Source: Streptomyces djakartensis
GTDB lineage: Bacteria > Actinomycetota > Actinomycetes > Streptomycetales > Streptomycetaceae
NCBI RefSeq assembly: GCF_014651075.1
Contig: NZ_BMWE01000006.1
Location: forward strand, 186,001-250,000
Direction of reading: 5' to 3'
DNA: 64,000 nt
Positions 7,624 to 16,169 of the stretch are shown piece after piece. Under the pieces are notes generated by a model. It was not told the DNA's origin and did no database searches. It was given only the letters and a program-made list of their open reading frames with translations. Position 1 is the first letter of the stretch. Each line of letters opens with the position of its first letter. The position numbers and the translations under genes were made by a program.

Positions 7624-9870
7624 TCACCGGAATGTCCGCAATCGCAGACTGTTCGTGACCACGAAGACCGACGAAAAGGCCATCGCCGCCCCGGCGATCA
7701 TCGGGTTCAGCAGTCCCGCGGCGGCCAGTGGCAGCGCGGCCACGTTGTAGCCGAAGGCCCACACGAGATTGCCCTTGATGGTGGCCAGCGTCCGGCGGGA
7801 CAGCCGGATCGCGTCCGCGGCCACCCGCAGGTCGCCGCGGACCAGCGTCAGGTCGCCCGCCTCGATCGCCGCGTCCGTACCGGTGCCCATGGCCAGACCC
7901 AGGTCGGCGGTGGCGAGCGCGGCCGCGTCGTTGACACCGTCGCCCACCATGGCGACGACCCGCCCCTCGGCCTGCAGCCGCCGTACGGCCTCCACCTTGT
8001 CCTCGGGCAGGACCTCCGCCACCACCCGGCCGATCCCCACGGCCTCCGCCACCGCCTCGGCCACCGCCCGGTTGTCCCCGGTCAGCAGCACCGGCGTGAG
8101 CCCCAGCGCGCGCAGCCGGCGCACCGCCTCGGCGCTGGTCTCCTTGACCGCGTCCGCCACCGCCAGGACGGCCAGCGCGGTCCCGTCCCAGCCGGCCAGG
8201 ACGGCCGTCCGTCCGGCCCGCTCGGCCTCGTCCCGCTTCCGGGCCAGCTCCGGCGGTACGTCGTCGAAGAGCCGCCCCACGGCGACCTCACGGCCCTCCA
8301 CCCGCCCGCGCACGCCCCGCCCGGGGACGTTCTCGAACCCTTCGACGTCCGGAAGGCTCCCGGCCCTCTCCTCGGCGCCCAGCGCGATCGCACGGGCCAC
8401 CGGGTGCTCGGAGGCGTGCTCGACGGCGCCCGCGAGCCGCAGCACCTGCTTCTCGTCGGCGCCCTCGGTGACGTACACCTCCTGCAGGGCCATCCGGCCC
8501 GTGGTGACCGTGCCCGTCTTGTCCAGGACGACGGTGTCGATCCTGCGCGTCGACTCGAGCACCTCGGGGCCCTTGATGAGGATGCCGAGCTGGGCGCCGC
8601 GGCCCGTGCCGACCATCAGGGCGGTCGGAGTGGCCAGGCCCAGCGCGCAGGGGCAGGCGATGATCAGGACCGCGACACCGGCGGTGAACGCGGCGACGGC
8701 GTCGCCGGTCAGACCGAGCCACGCCCCGGCCGTGGCGACGGCGACCAGCAGGACCACCGGCACGAAGACCCCGGAGATCCGGTCGGCCAGCCGCTGCACC
8801 TCGGCCTTGCCGTTCTGCGCCTCCTCCACCAGCCTCGCCATCCGCGCGAGCTGCGTGCCGGCGCCGACCCGGGTGGCCTCGACGACGATCCGGCCGCCGA
8901 CGTTGACCGTGGCGCCCGTGACCGCGTCCCCCGCCGTCACGTCCACCGGCACCGACTCGCCGGTCAGCATCGAGGCGTCCACCGCGGAGAGTCCCTCGAC
9001 GACCATGCCGTCGGTGGCGATCTTCTCGCCGGGCCGCACGACGAACCGGTCGCCGACCGCCAGTCGCCGCGCGGGGATCCGCACCTCGCGGCCGTCCCGC
9101 AGTACGGCCACGTCCTTGGCGCCCAGTTCCATCAGCGCCCTGAGGGCCGCTCCGGCGCGGCGCTTGGAACGGGCCTCCAGGTAGCGGCCCAGCAGGATGA
9201 AGGCGGTGACGCCGGAGGCGACCTCCAGGTAGATCGACGAGGCGCCGTCGCCGCGCGAGACCGTGAGCTCGAACGGGTGCCGCATGCCCGGCATGCCCGC
9301 GTCACCGAGGAACAGCGCCCACAGGGACCAGCCGAACGCCGCCAGCGTGCCGAGGGAGACCAGGGTGTCCATGGTGGCGGCGCCGTGCCGCGCGTTTGTC
9401 CAGGCAGCCCGGTGGAACGGCAGCCCGCCCCAGACGACGACGGGTGCGGCGAGCGTGAGTGAGAGCCACTGCCAGTTGTCGAACTGCAGGGCCGGGACCA
9501 TCGCCAGCAGGACGACGGGCAGGGCGAGGGCGGCCGAGACGACGAGACGGCGGCGGACGGCCGACAGCTCGGGGTCCTCGTCCTCGCTCCCGGTGGCAGG
9601 CGTCTCCTCGCGCGGCGGCTCGGGCTCCTGGGCGGTGTACCCGGTCTTCACCACGGTCGCGATCAGGTCGGCGACCTCGGTGCCCTCGGGATAGGTGACC
9701 CGGGCCTTCTCCGTCGCGTAGTTCACCGTGGCGGTGACGCCGTCCATGCGGTTGAGCTTCTTCTCGACGCGGGCCGCGCAGGACGCGCAGGTCATCCCGC
9801 CGATGAGCAGCTCGACCTCGGCGTGGGCGGGCTCGGAGCCGGCCGGTGCCTTGGCGGTGGTGCTGGTCAT
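7624..9870 (-). CDS. copA: Copper-translocating P1B-type ATPase CopA
   Basis: A 748-residue membrane ATPase that exports Cu(I) from the cytoplasm. An N-terminal heavy-metal domain has GGMTCASC (Cys28, Cys31). Membrane helices follow, then the actuator TGES motif ([12 protein letters not shown]), the ion-binding CPC ([16 protein letters not shown]), the phosphorylation site [12 protein letters not shown], the SEHPVA nucleotide-domain motif and the hinge [18 protein letters not shown]. All signature residues are intact. It is second in a leftward operon behind copZ, separated by about 200 bp that contain a strong hairpin and a minisatellite. Confidence 0.95.
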   Translation of the reverse strand: MTSTTAKAPAGSEPAHAEVELLIGGMTCASCAARVEKKLNRMDGVTATVNYATEKARVTYPEGTEVADLIATVVKTGYTAQEPEPPREETPATGSEDEDPELSAVRRRLVVSAALALPVVLLAMVPALQFDNWQWLSLTLAAPVVVWGGLPFHRAAWTNARHGAATMDTLVSLGTLAAFGWSLWALFLGDAGMPGMRHPFELTVSRGDGASSIYLEVASGVTAFILLGRYLEARSKRRAGAALRALMELGAKDVAVLRDGREVRIPARRLAVGDRFVVRPGEKIATDGMVVEGLSAVDASMLTGESVPVDVTAGDAVTGATVNVGGRIVVEATRVGAGTQLARMARLVEEAQNGKAEVQRLADRISGVFVPVVLLVAVATAGAWLGLTGDAVAAFTAGVAVLIIACPCALGLATPTALMVGTGRGAQLGILIKGPEVLESTRRIDTVVLDKTGTVTTGRMALQEVYVTEGADEKQVLRLAGAVEHASEHPVARAIALGAEERAGSLPDVEGFENVPGRGVRGRVEGREVAVGRLFDDVPPELARKRDEAERAGRTAVLAGWDGTALAVLAVADAVKETSAEAVRRLRALGLTPVLLTGDNRAVAEAVAEAVGIGRVVAEVLPEDKVEAVRRLQAEGRVVAMVGDGVNDAAALATADLGLAMGTGTDAAIEAGDLTLVRGDLRVAADAIRLSRRTLATIKGNLVWAFGYNVAALPLAAAGLLNPMIAGAAMAFSSVFVVTNSLRLRTFR

Positions 9871-9909
9871 GTCGGTGACTCCAGGGGGATGCGGGGCGCC
9901 CGGAAGCGA

Positions 9910-9947
9910 ACGGGCCGTACGGGCCGGGGCGGCGGCGTACGGCCCGT
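9910..9947 (-). other. Strong hairpin between copZ and copA
   Basis: A perfect 11-bp stem ACGGGCCGTAC / GTACGGCCCGT (9910-9920 with 9937-9947) with a 16-nt GC-rich loop sits in the copZ-copA spacer. It could act as a partial terminator, attenuator or mRNA-processing stem that sets copZ above copA; this role is inferred. Confidence 0.5.
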
Positions 9948-9977
9948 ACGTCGGTACGAGTGCCGGGTCTGAGGCGT

Positions 9978-10079
9978 CTCAGGCGCGGGTCGTGCGGTCG
10001 GGCCGTGCTCAGGCCCGCGGGTCGTGCGGTCGGACCGTGCTCAGGCCCGCGGGTCGCGCGGTCGGGCCGTGCTCAGGCC
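9978..10079. repeat. Minisatellite of about 32-bp units at the 3' end of copZ
   Basis: Three tandem near-identical units begin with CTCAGGCCCGCGGGTCGTGC (the first is 30 bp and the next two 32 bp), followed by the start of a fourth that merges into the copZ stop region. Units differ at single positions (T/C in GTCGTGC, A/G in GTCGGAC). The copZ stop codon (10073-10075) lies inside the repeat motif. Confidence 0.8.
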
Positions 10080-10312
10080 CGGCCGGCCAGCTCGAAGCCG
10101 GCCTCGTCGACGGCCGCACGGACGGCCTCGTCGTCGAGCGGGCTCGCGGAGACGACGGTGACCTCGCCGGTGGAGGCGACGGCCGTCACCGAACTGACGC
10201 CGGGGATCTGGGAGATCTCGCCGGAGACGGCGCCCTCGCAGTGTCCGCAGCTCATCCCGCTCACCTTGTAGACGGTGGTGACGGGGCCCGTGGTGTCGGT
10301 CTGGGCGGTCAT
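10073..10312 (-). CDS. copZ: Copper chaperone CopZ (heavy-metal-associated domain)
   Basis: A 79-residue single HMA domain. The metal site is SGMSCGHCEGAV (Cys22, Cys25), followed by GVSSVTAVASTGEVTVVS, the ferredoxin-like fold of CopZ/Atx1. It should deliver Cu(I) to the N-terminal domain of CopA encoded downstream. The ATG at 10312 is chosen because upstream in-frame codons run through the operator region. A CsoR-like operator precedes it. The C-terminus (FELAGRA) ends inside the minisatellite. Confidence 0.9.
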   Translation of the reverse strand: MTAQTDTTGPVTTVYKVSGMSCGHCEGAVSGEISQIPGVSSVTAVASTGEVTVVSASPLDDEAVRAAVDEAGFELAGRA

Positions 10313-10347
10313 GTCGTTACTCCTCGGGGAGACATGTGGGGCTGTGG

Positions 10348-10392
10348 GGACCCCTGGGGGTCCATACACTCCCACTGTACCCCCAGGGGGTA
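10348..10392 (-). promoter_or_regulatory. CsoR-like copper operator and copZA promoter region
   Basis: TACCCCC-A-GGGGGTA at 10378-10392 is a perfect palindrome around one central base and fits the GC-tract pseudo-palindrome bound by the copper sensor CsoR in Streptomyces and Mycobacterium. A second G/C-tract palindrome GGACCCC-TG-GGGGTCC lies at 10348-10363. Both sit between copZ and the tetR stop codon (10393). The csoR gene itself is not in the window. Confidence 0.65.
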
Positions 10393-11052
10393 TCAATCCA
10401 CGATGTCCTCGGCCAGCGGTCTCAGGTACCGCGAGAGGGCGGCCTTCAACTCCTCGATGTACGGCTCCCGCTCGGCTTCCTCATGGGCCAGGATCAGCTC
10501 CAGGCCCGCCTTGTAGATGCCGACGCACATCTGGGCGGTGCGAGTGACCGTCGCGGCCGGGGCGTCGGGTGCGAACGGGGCGAGGAGCGCCTCGACCCTG
10601 GCCACCAGCGTGGAGTGCAGCGCGTCGTGATCCTCGGCGATCCGCCCGGGGATGTCGGGGCCGTGCATCAGCACGAAGAAGGCCGGGTGGCGGCAGTTGA
10701 ACTCGATGAAGCGGTCCACGGTCCCGGCGATCGCCTCCTCGAGCGGCGTCACCGCGGGGTCGATCGGCGCGAGCACCTCGTCGTACGACTGCCGCATCTC
10801 GTGCATCAGCCGACTGCCCAGCTCGATCGCGATCGCTTCCTTGTTCGGGAAGAACTGGTACAGCGTCCCCGGGGACACGCCCGCCTCACGGGCGATGGCG
10901 TTGGTGCTCGCGGCCGTGTAGCCGGTCGTGGAGAAGACCGTGGCGGCGGCTTCGAGCAGCTGGGCGATGCGGCGCTCACCGCGTGCCTGGCGGCGGCGCG
11001 GCCGCTCCTCCTCCGTCGTCGCCTCGGCTGGCTTTTCGGACTTCTCGGGCAC
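10393..11052 (-). CDS. TetR-family repressor of the adjacent MMPL transporter
   Basis: A 219-residue regulator. The N-terminal HTH reads RIAQLLEAAATVFSTTGYTA then STNAIAREAGVSPGTLYQFF, typical of TetR. The C-terminal ligand domain is helical (VGIYKAGLELILAHEEAE). It is divergent from the MMPL gene across a 160-bp gap that contains a 25-bp-arm inverted repeat, so it most likely represses both genes and is released by a transported compound. Its 3' end abuts the copZ operator but transcription of the two units is separate. Confidence 0.88.
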   Translation of the reverse strand: MPEKSEKPAEATTEEERPRRRQARGERRIAQLLEAAATVFSTTGYTAASTNAIAREAGVSPGTLYQFFPNKEAIAIELGSRLMHEMRQSYDEVLAPIDPAVTPLEEAIAGTVDRFIEFNCRHPAFFVLMHGPDIPGRIAEDHDALHSTLVARVEALLAPFAPDAPAATVTRTAQMCVGIYKAGLELILAHEEAEREPYIEELKAALSRYLRPLAEDIVD

Positions 11053-11079
11053 CCGTCATCCCCAGGTCTCGGATCGCGA

Positions 11080-11144
11080 TTGACAAACACGAGCGGCCGC
11101 TCGCATTCTGGAGTCGCAGGAATGCGAGCGATCTCTCGTGTTTG
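11080..11144. promoter_or_regulatory. TetR operator and rightward promoter between tetR and MMPL genes
   Basis: Two 25-bp arms (11084-11108 and 11120-11144) are inverted copies with 22 matches, separated by 11 bp; each arm starts or ends with CAAACACGAG and GCTCGCATTC. A TTGACA at 11080-11085 followed after 18 bp by CATTCT (11104-11109) looks like the rightward promoter and is covered by the left arm, so repressor binding would block it. Confidence 0.7.
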
Positions 11145-11214
11145 CCAGTCTATGGCAGCCCCGTGCTGCCAGGCTGCGCCTGGACACGGGCCACGGTGAA
11201 GGGGACACCGCACG

Positions 11215-13422
11215 ATGACCGAAGTCAACACACCTCCGCCCGTCGGAGGCTGGACCCGTTTCGTCACCGCCCGGCCCAGGCTGTCGCTGCTGGCGGCGCT
11301 GATTCTCACCGCGCTCGCGGTGCTGGCCGGCAGCGGCGTCGCCGACCGGCTCGGCGCCGGCGGCTGGGAGGACCCCGCAGCCGAGTCCACCTACGCGACG
11401 AAGGCCCTGGAGCGCGAGTTCCCCGGCTCCCAGCCCAACCTGCTGCTCCTGGTCGACGCGGGCGACGCCTCGGTCGACGATCCGGCCGTCGCCGCCGAGG
11501 CCAGGCGCCTCGCCCAGCGGCTGGCCGGCGAGCAGGGCGTCACCGGCGTCGGCTCCTACTGGCAGTCCGGCACCCCGGCCCTGCGAGCCGAGGACGGCCG
11601 GGAGGCGCTGATAGCCGCCCGCATCACGGGTGAGGAGAAGACCGCGGGGGAGACCCTGCAGCGCCTCGCGCCCCACTACCGCGGCACGCACGGCCCGGTG
11701 GAGGTCACGGTCGGCGGCCCGGTCGCCGTACGGCACGAGATGCAGACGATCATCCAGGAGGACCTGACCCGGGCGGAGCTCATCGCCCTGCCGGTGACGC
11801 TGGTGCTGCTGGTGATGGTCTTCGGCAGCGCCGTCGCGGCCCTGCTGCCGCTCGGCATCGGCATCGTCGCGATCCTCGGGACGAACGCCATCCTGCGCGG
11901 CCTCACGGAACTCACCGACGTGTCGGTGTTCGCCATCAACCTCACCACGGCCCTCGGCCTCGGCCTCGCCATCGACTACGCGCTGTTCATCGTCCGCCGC
12001 TTCCGCGAGGAACTCTCCACCGGCGCCGCGACCTTGACCGCGATCGGCACGACCCTGCGCACCGCGGGCCGCACCGTGCTGTTCTCCGCCCTCACGGTCG
12101 CCGTGTCCCTCGCGGCGATGATGGTCTTCCCGCAGTACTTCCTGCGGTCCTTCGCCTACGCCGGGATAGCCGTCGTCCTGCTGGCCGCGGCGGCGGCGCT
12201 GATCCTGCTCCCGGCGGCGCTGACCCTGCTGGGGCACCGGGTCAACTCCCTCGATCTGCGCCGCCTGTTCCGGCGCGGGCGGCGACCCGGGACCGCCAGG
12301 GAGGAGGGCAGGACCTGGGCGCGCACGGCGAGGCTCGTCATGCGCAGGGCCCCGTTCTTCGCCCTCGGCACGACAGCCGTGCTCGTCCTGCTCGGGCTTC
12401 CCTTCCTGGGCGTGAGGTTCGGTACCGCCGACGACCGTCAGCTGCCGTCCACCGCCGAGTCCCATGTCGTGCAGCAGCACATCAGGGAGGGCTTCCCGGG
12501 CAGCCCCGGCGACGGCCTCGAGGTGCTCGCCGAGGGAAGGGCGACCGAGGCGCAGTACGGCGCCTACAAGGAGCGCATCGCCGCACTGCCCGATGTGCAG
12601 CGGGTCGACGGGCCGCTGGTGAAGGGCGACTCGGCCTACTTCACGGTGCTGCCCGAGGGCGAGGCGGTCGACGACCCGGCCCAGCGCCTCGTCGGGGAAC
12701 TGCGCCGGGCCGAAGCACCCTTCGACACCAAGGTGACCGGCATGGCGGCCGTCCTCGTCGACTCCAAGGACGCCATCGGGGAACGCCTGCCGCTCGCGGC
12801 CGTCTTCATCACGATCGTCACGCTGCTCCTGGTCTTCCTCCTCACGGGCAGTGTGCTGATCCCGATCCAGGCCGTCGTGCTCAACGCGCTCAGCCTGACG
12901 GCCATGTTCGGCGCGGTCGTCTGGGTCTTCCAGGACGGCCACCTCTCCGGCCTGCTGGGTTTCACCAGCCCCGGCTCCATCGAGACGACCCTCCCGGTCC
13001 TGATGTTCTGCGTGGCCTTCGGCCTGTCCATGGACTACGGCGTGTTCCTCCTCTCCCGCATCAAGGAGGAGTACGACCACACCGGCGACCACGACCAGGC
13101 CGTCCGCCACGGCCTGGCGCGCACCGGCGGGCTGATCACGGCGGCGGCGGTCATCCTGGCCGTGGTCATGGTCGCGATAGGCACCTCCCGCGTCACCAAC
13201 ACCAAGATGCTGGGCCTGGGCATCGCCCTGGCGGTGCTGATGGACGCGATGATCGTCCGCAGCCTCCTGGTTCCCGCCGTCATGCGCCTCACGGGCCGCG
13301 CCACCTGGTGGGCACCGGGCCCCCTGCGCCGCTTCCACGAACGCTTCGGCCTGAGCGAGACCGACCAGGAAACGACGGGCGAGACGGAACGGGCCCGGGA
13401 GAAGGTGGGAGCCTCACGCTGA
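11215..13422 (+). CDS. MMPL-family RND transporter
   Basis: A 735-residue inner-membrane protein of the MMPL/RND type. It has an N-terminal membrane helix (LSLLAALILTALAVLAG), a first extracytoplasmic domain (about residues 40-185), a helix block (LIALPVTLVLLVMVFGSA ... LGLGLAIDYALFIVRRFREEL), a second extracytoplasmic domain and a second block with LSMDYGVFLLSRIKEEYDHTG. The paired D-Y motifs in the membrane (IDYALF, MDYGVF) are the proton-relay residues of this family. Members export lipids, pigments or drugs. Control by the divergent TetR regulator suggests an inducible efflux substrate, which cannot be named. The ATG at 11215 follows AAGGGG. Confidence 0.88.
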   Translation: MTEVNTPPPVGGWTRFVTARPRLSLLAALILTALAVLAGSGVADRLGAGGWEDPAAESTYATKALEREFPGSQPNLLLLVDAGDASVDDPAVAAEARRLAQRLAGEQGVTGVGSYWQSGTPALRAEDGREALIAARITGEEKTAGETLQRLAPHYRGTHGPVEVTVGGPVAVRHEMQTIIQEDLTRAELIALPVTLVLLVMVFGSAVAALLPLGIGIVAILGTNAILRGLTELTDVSVFAINLTTALGLGLAIDYALFIVRRFREELSTGAATLTAIGTTLRTAGRTVLFSALTVAVSLAAMMVFPQYFLRSFAYAGIAVVLLAAAAALILLPAALTLLGHRVNSLDLRRLFRRGRRPGTAREEGRTWARTARLVMRRAPFFALGTTAVLVLLGLPFLGVRFGTADDRQLPSTAESHVVQQHIREGFPGSPGDGLEVLAEGRATEAQYGAYKERIAALPDVQRVDGPLVKGDSAYFTVLPEGEAVDDPAQRLVGELRRAEAPFDTKVTGMAAVLVDSKDAIGERLPLAAVFITIVTLLLVFLLTGSVLIPIQAVVLNALSLTAMFGAVVWVFQDGHLSGLLGFTSPGSIETTLPVLMFCVAFGLSMDYGVFLLSRIKEEYDHTGDHDQAVRHGLARTGGLITAAAVILAVVMVAIGTSRVTNTKMLGLGIALAVLMDAMIVRSLLVPAVMRLTGRATWWAPGPLRRFHERFGLSETDQETTGETERAREKVGASR

Positions 13423-13513
13423 AGCGCCGGCGGCACTGGCGTTCCCCGAGGCGCTCCGCCGGTCGCCAGGCCACCCGGCGACCGGGACACGAAGAACGGA
13501 AGGCGGGTACGGC

Positions 13514-14557
13514 ATGCGGGCCGTGGTGATCGAGCGGTACGGGGAGCCGGCCGAGGTCCGGGACGTCCCGGTGCCCGAACCCGCGGAGCACGGCGTGGTC
13601 GTCCGGGTCGAGGCCACGGGGCTGTGCCGGAGCGACTGGCACGGCTGGCAGGGTCACGACCAGGACATCACGCTGCCGCACGTGCCGGGGCACGAATTCG
13701 CCGGTGCCGTCGAGGAGGTGGGCTCGCGGGTGACCGGCTGGCGGCCCGGCGACCGGGTCACCGTGCCGTTCATCTGCGCCTGCGGCACCTGCCCGTCCTG
13801 CGCGGCCGGCGACCACCAGGTGTGCGAGCGCCAGACCCAGCCCGGCTTCATGCACTGGGGTTCCTTCGCCCAGTACGTGGCACTGGACCACGCCGACGTG
13901 AACCTCGTCGCGCTCCCCGGCGAACTGTCCTTCGCGACGGCGGCCTCCCTCGGCTGCCGGTTCGCCACGGCGTACCGGGCGGTGGTGCAACAGGGCCGGG
14001 TCGCGGCGGGGGAGTGGGTCGCGGTGCACGGGTGCGGCGGGGTCGGCCTCTCGGCGGTGATGATCGCGGCGGCGTCGGGCGCGCGGGTCGTGGCCGTCGA
14101 CGTGTCGGCCCAGGCCCTGGACCTGGCGCGGGCCTTCGGGGCGGCGCAGTGCCTGGACGCGACGTCCGTGCCGGACACCGCGGCGGCGGTCCGTGACCTC
14201 ACCGGCGGCGGCGCCCACCTCTCCCTCGACGCCCTCGGCTCACCCGCCACCTGTGCCGCCTCCGTGAACGGCCTGCGCCGCCGCGGCCGGCACGTCCAGG
14301 TGGGCCTGCTGCCCTCGCCGTCCGGCACGACCCCCGTGCCGATGGCCCGCGCGATCGCCCTGGAGCTCGAACTCCTCGGCAGCCACGGCATGGCCGCACA
14401 CACGTACCCGCCGATGCTCGAGCTGGTCCGTGGCGGCGTACTGCGCCCCGACCTGCTGGTGACGTCCACGATCCCGCTCGACGAGGCCCCGGCCGCACTG
14501 GCGGCGATGGGCACGGCGCCGGGCGCGGGCGTGACCGTCATCGAGCCGTGGAGCTGA
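13514..14557 (+). CDS. Zinc-dependent alcohol dehydrogenase (MDR family)
   Basis: A 347-residue medium-chain dehydrogenase. Catalytic zinc ligands are Cys38 (GLCRSDWHGW), His60-Glu61 (PGHEFAG) and Cys148 (SLGCRFATAYRA). The structural zinc lobe has Cys90, Cys93, Cys96 and Cys104 (CACGTCPSCAAGDHQVC). The nucleotide-binding motif is VHGCGGVGLSAVMIA. It should oxidise an alcohol or reduce an aldehyde with NAD(P). It starts 91 bp after the MMPL gene and may share its transcript. The substrate is unknown. Confidence 0.9.
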   Translation: MRAVVIERYGEPAEVRDVPVPEPAEHGVVVRVEATGLCRSDWHGWQGHDQDITLPHVPGHEFAGAVEEVGSRVTGWRPGDRVTVPFICACGTCPSCAAGDHQVCERQTQPGFMHWGSFAQYVALDHADVNLVALPGELSFATAASLGCRFATAYRAVVQQGRVAAGEWVAVHGCGGVGLSAVMIAAASGARVVAVDVSAQALDLARAFGAAQCLDATSVPDTAAAVRDLTGGGAHLSLDALGSPATCAASVNGLRRRGRHVQVGLLPSPSGTTPVPMARAIALELELLGSHGMAAHTYPPMLELVRGGVLRPDLLVTSTIPLDEAPAALAAMGTAPGAGVTVIEPWS

Positions 14558-14582
14558 CACCGCGAGAGGCCGAAGGCGAAGG

Positions 14583-14783
14583 TCATTCGTCGCGTCGGTT
14601 GCGGTTGCCGGGCCTGGAGGCCACCCACGCCCGGACCGTGTCGGCGTACCAGTAGGGCTTGCCGCCCTCGACGTGGTCGGGCGGGGGCAGCAGCCCGTGC
14701 TTGCGGTAGGACCGCACGGTGTCCGGCTGCACCCGGATGTGTGCCGCGATGTCCTTGTAGGACCACAGCCTTCGGTCGGTCAT
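14583..14783 (-). CDS. Small MerR/AlpA-like DNA-binding protein
   Basis: A 66-residue protein, MTDRRLWSYKDIAAHIRVQP then DTVRSYRKHGLLPPPDHVEG, ending YWYADTVRAWVASRPGN. This is a winged helix of the MerR/excisionase type without a ligand domain. The ATG at 14783 has GGGAGG about 8 nt upstream. It converges on the alcohol dehydrogenase. The upstream spacer holds phased TGTGAC repeats that may be its regulatory sites. It is not BldC, whose sequence differs. The function is unknown. Confidence 0.75.
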   Translation of the reverse strand: MTDRRLWSYKDIAAHIRVQPDTVRSYRKHGLLPPPDHVEGGKPYWYADTVRAWVASRPGNRNRRDE

Positions 14784-15157
14784 GACGTGCACCTCCCCGC
14801 GCGCACCACGGCGGGGCCGGGGGACGGCCGTCCGGGGGAGCCGGGCGCTGCGCTGGCGATCAACAAGCCTGTGACCGGTGAACGACGCTCGGTGACACAG
14901 GGCAGGGCCTGTGCGCCAGGTGTGACGGAAGCTCCGCTCGCCGGGGACACGTGTGACATGAAGCGGGTGTTTGTGACACGGCCGCCGCAAAGGCGCGCGC
15001 GGGGGCGTCGGCGTGGCGGCTTGACGCGGCGCCCTGGAGAGGCGGTCCCGGGTGCGGGGCCGAAGACTCGGAAGAGGACGGCCCCGCCGGAACGGGGCTC
15101 CGACCAGGCCGCACGGAAAGCGCTGTCATAATCTGGTCCGAATGTCCGGACAAAACA
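14784..15157. other. Gene-free spacer with phased TGTGACA repeats
   Basis: No gene was found. Four direct copies of (T/G)GTGAC(A/G) lie at 14891-14897, 14921-14927, 14952-14958 and 14972-14978, spaced 30, 31 and 20 bp, close to whole turns of the helix. A short stem GCCCCG / CGGGGC lies at 15081-15098. A palindrome TGTCCGGACA (15143-15152) sits just upstream of the iol promoter and may be an operator for it. Confidence 0.5.
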
Positions 15158-15187
15158 TTGACAGGGCTTCGTGAAGGGGGCTAGAAA
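15158..15187 (+). promoter_or_regulatory. Probable iol operon promoter
   Basis: TTGACA at 15158-15163, an 18-bp spacer and TAGAAA at 15182-15187 form a good housekeeping-type promoter about 30 bp before the iolC start. The adjacent palindrome TGTCCGGACA (15143-15152) is a candidate regulator site. Confidence 0.55.
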
Positions 15188-15218
15188 GCCGGGGAGAGCC
15201 GACACCGAGGGGAAGCCG

Positions 15219-16169
15219 ATGGCGTACGACCTGATCACGATCGGGCGGATCGGGGTGGACCTGTATCCGCTCCAGACCGGCGTCCCGCTGCCGCAGGTCA
15301 CGTCCTTCGGGAAGTTCCTCGGCGGCTCGGCGACGAACGTCGCGGTCGCGGCGGCCCGCCTGGGACACCGGACCGCGGTGATCACGCGCACCGGCGACGA
15401 CCCCTTCGGCACGTACCTGCGCGAGGCCCTGCGGGACTTCGGCGTCGACGACCGCTGGGTCACCCCGGTCCCCGGCCTGCCCACGCCGGTCACCTTCTGC
15501 GAGGTCTTCCCGCCGGACGACTTCCCGCTGTACTTCTACCGGCAGCCCAAGGCCCCCGACCTGGAGATCGACGCCCACGACCTCGACCTCGACGCCATCC
15601 GGGACGCCCGCGTCTTCTGGGTCACGGGCACCGGCCTGAGCGAGGAGCCGAGCCGTACGGCGACCCTCGCGGCCCTCGCCCACCGCGCCAAGTCCGGCAC
15701 GACGGTCTTCGACCTCGACTGGCGACCGATGTTCTGGACCGACCCGGACGCGGCCCGCCCCTTCTACGCGGAGGCCCTGCGCCACACCACCGTGGCCGTC
15801 GGAAACCTCGACGAGGTGGAGGTCGCCACCGGCGTCCGCGAACCGCACGCCGCCGCCCGAGCCCTCCTGGACGCCGGCGTCGAACTCGCCGTCGTCAAAC
15901 AGGGCCCCAAGGGAGTCCTGGCCGTCAACCGGGAAGGCGAGGCCGCCGAGGTCCCGCCGCTCCCCGTCGACGTCCTCAACGGACTCGGCGCCGGAGACGC
16001 CTTCGGCGGCTGCCTCGTCCACGGGCTGCTGGCTGGCTGGGACCTGGAGAAGACCATGCGGCACGCGGGCGCCGCCGGGGCGATCGTCGCCTCCCGCCTG
16101 GAGTGCTCGTCCGCGATGCCCACACAGGACGAGATCGAGGCGGCCGTCACCGCGGGGGCCGTCAAGTGA
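15219..16169 (+). CDS. iolC: 5-dehydro-2-deoxygluconokinase IolC
   Basis: A 316-residue PfkB-family kinase that phosphorylates 5-dehydro-2-deoxy-D-gluconate in myo-inositol catabolism. The N-terminal PfkB motif is GGSATNVAVAAARLGH. The anion-hole and catalytic-base motif is LNGLGAGDAFGGCLVHGL near the C-terminus. YDLITIGRIGVDLYP is typical of IolC. The ATG at 15219 has GAGGGGAAG just upstream and is preferred over an earlier start at 15171. It heads the operon and its stop overlaps the next GTG (GTGA at 16166). Confidence 0.92.
   Translation: MAYDLITIGRIGVDLYPLQTGVPLPQVTSFGKFLGGSATNVAVAAARLGHRTAVITRTGDDPFGTYLREALRDFGVDDRWVTPVPGLPTPVTFCEVFPPDDFPLYFYRQPKAPDLEIDAHDLDLDAIRDARVFWVTGTGLSEEPSRTATLAALAHRAKSGTTVFDLDWRPMFWTDPDAARPFYAEALRHTTVAVGNLDEVEVATGVREPHAAARALLDAGVELAVVKQGPKGVLAVNREGEAAEVPPLPVDVLNGLGAGDAFGGCLVHGLLAGWDLEKTMRHAGAAGAIVASRLECSSAMPTQDEIEAAVTAGAVK

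Noticed and set aside
9728..10516. Plus-strand frame through the copZ/copA region (262 codons)
   Set aside because: Antisense to copZ and copA starts and runs through the minisatellite; repetitive Arg/Gly translation.
3130..13338. Very long minus-strand open frames opposite recD2, MMPL and citrate synthase (over 650 codons)
   Set aside because: They mirror real genes on the other strand, have Arg/Gly/Asp-rich low-complexity translations and no domain motifs; they come from the GC-rich third-position bias.
14583..14783. Small MerR-like protein as BldC
   Set aside because: BldC has a different N-terminus and recognition helix; only the fold class matches.
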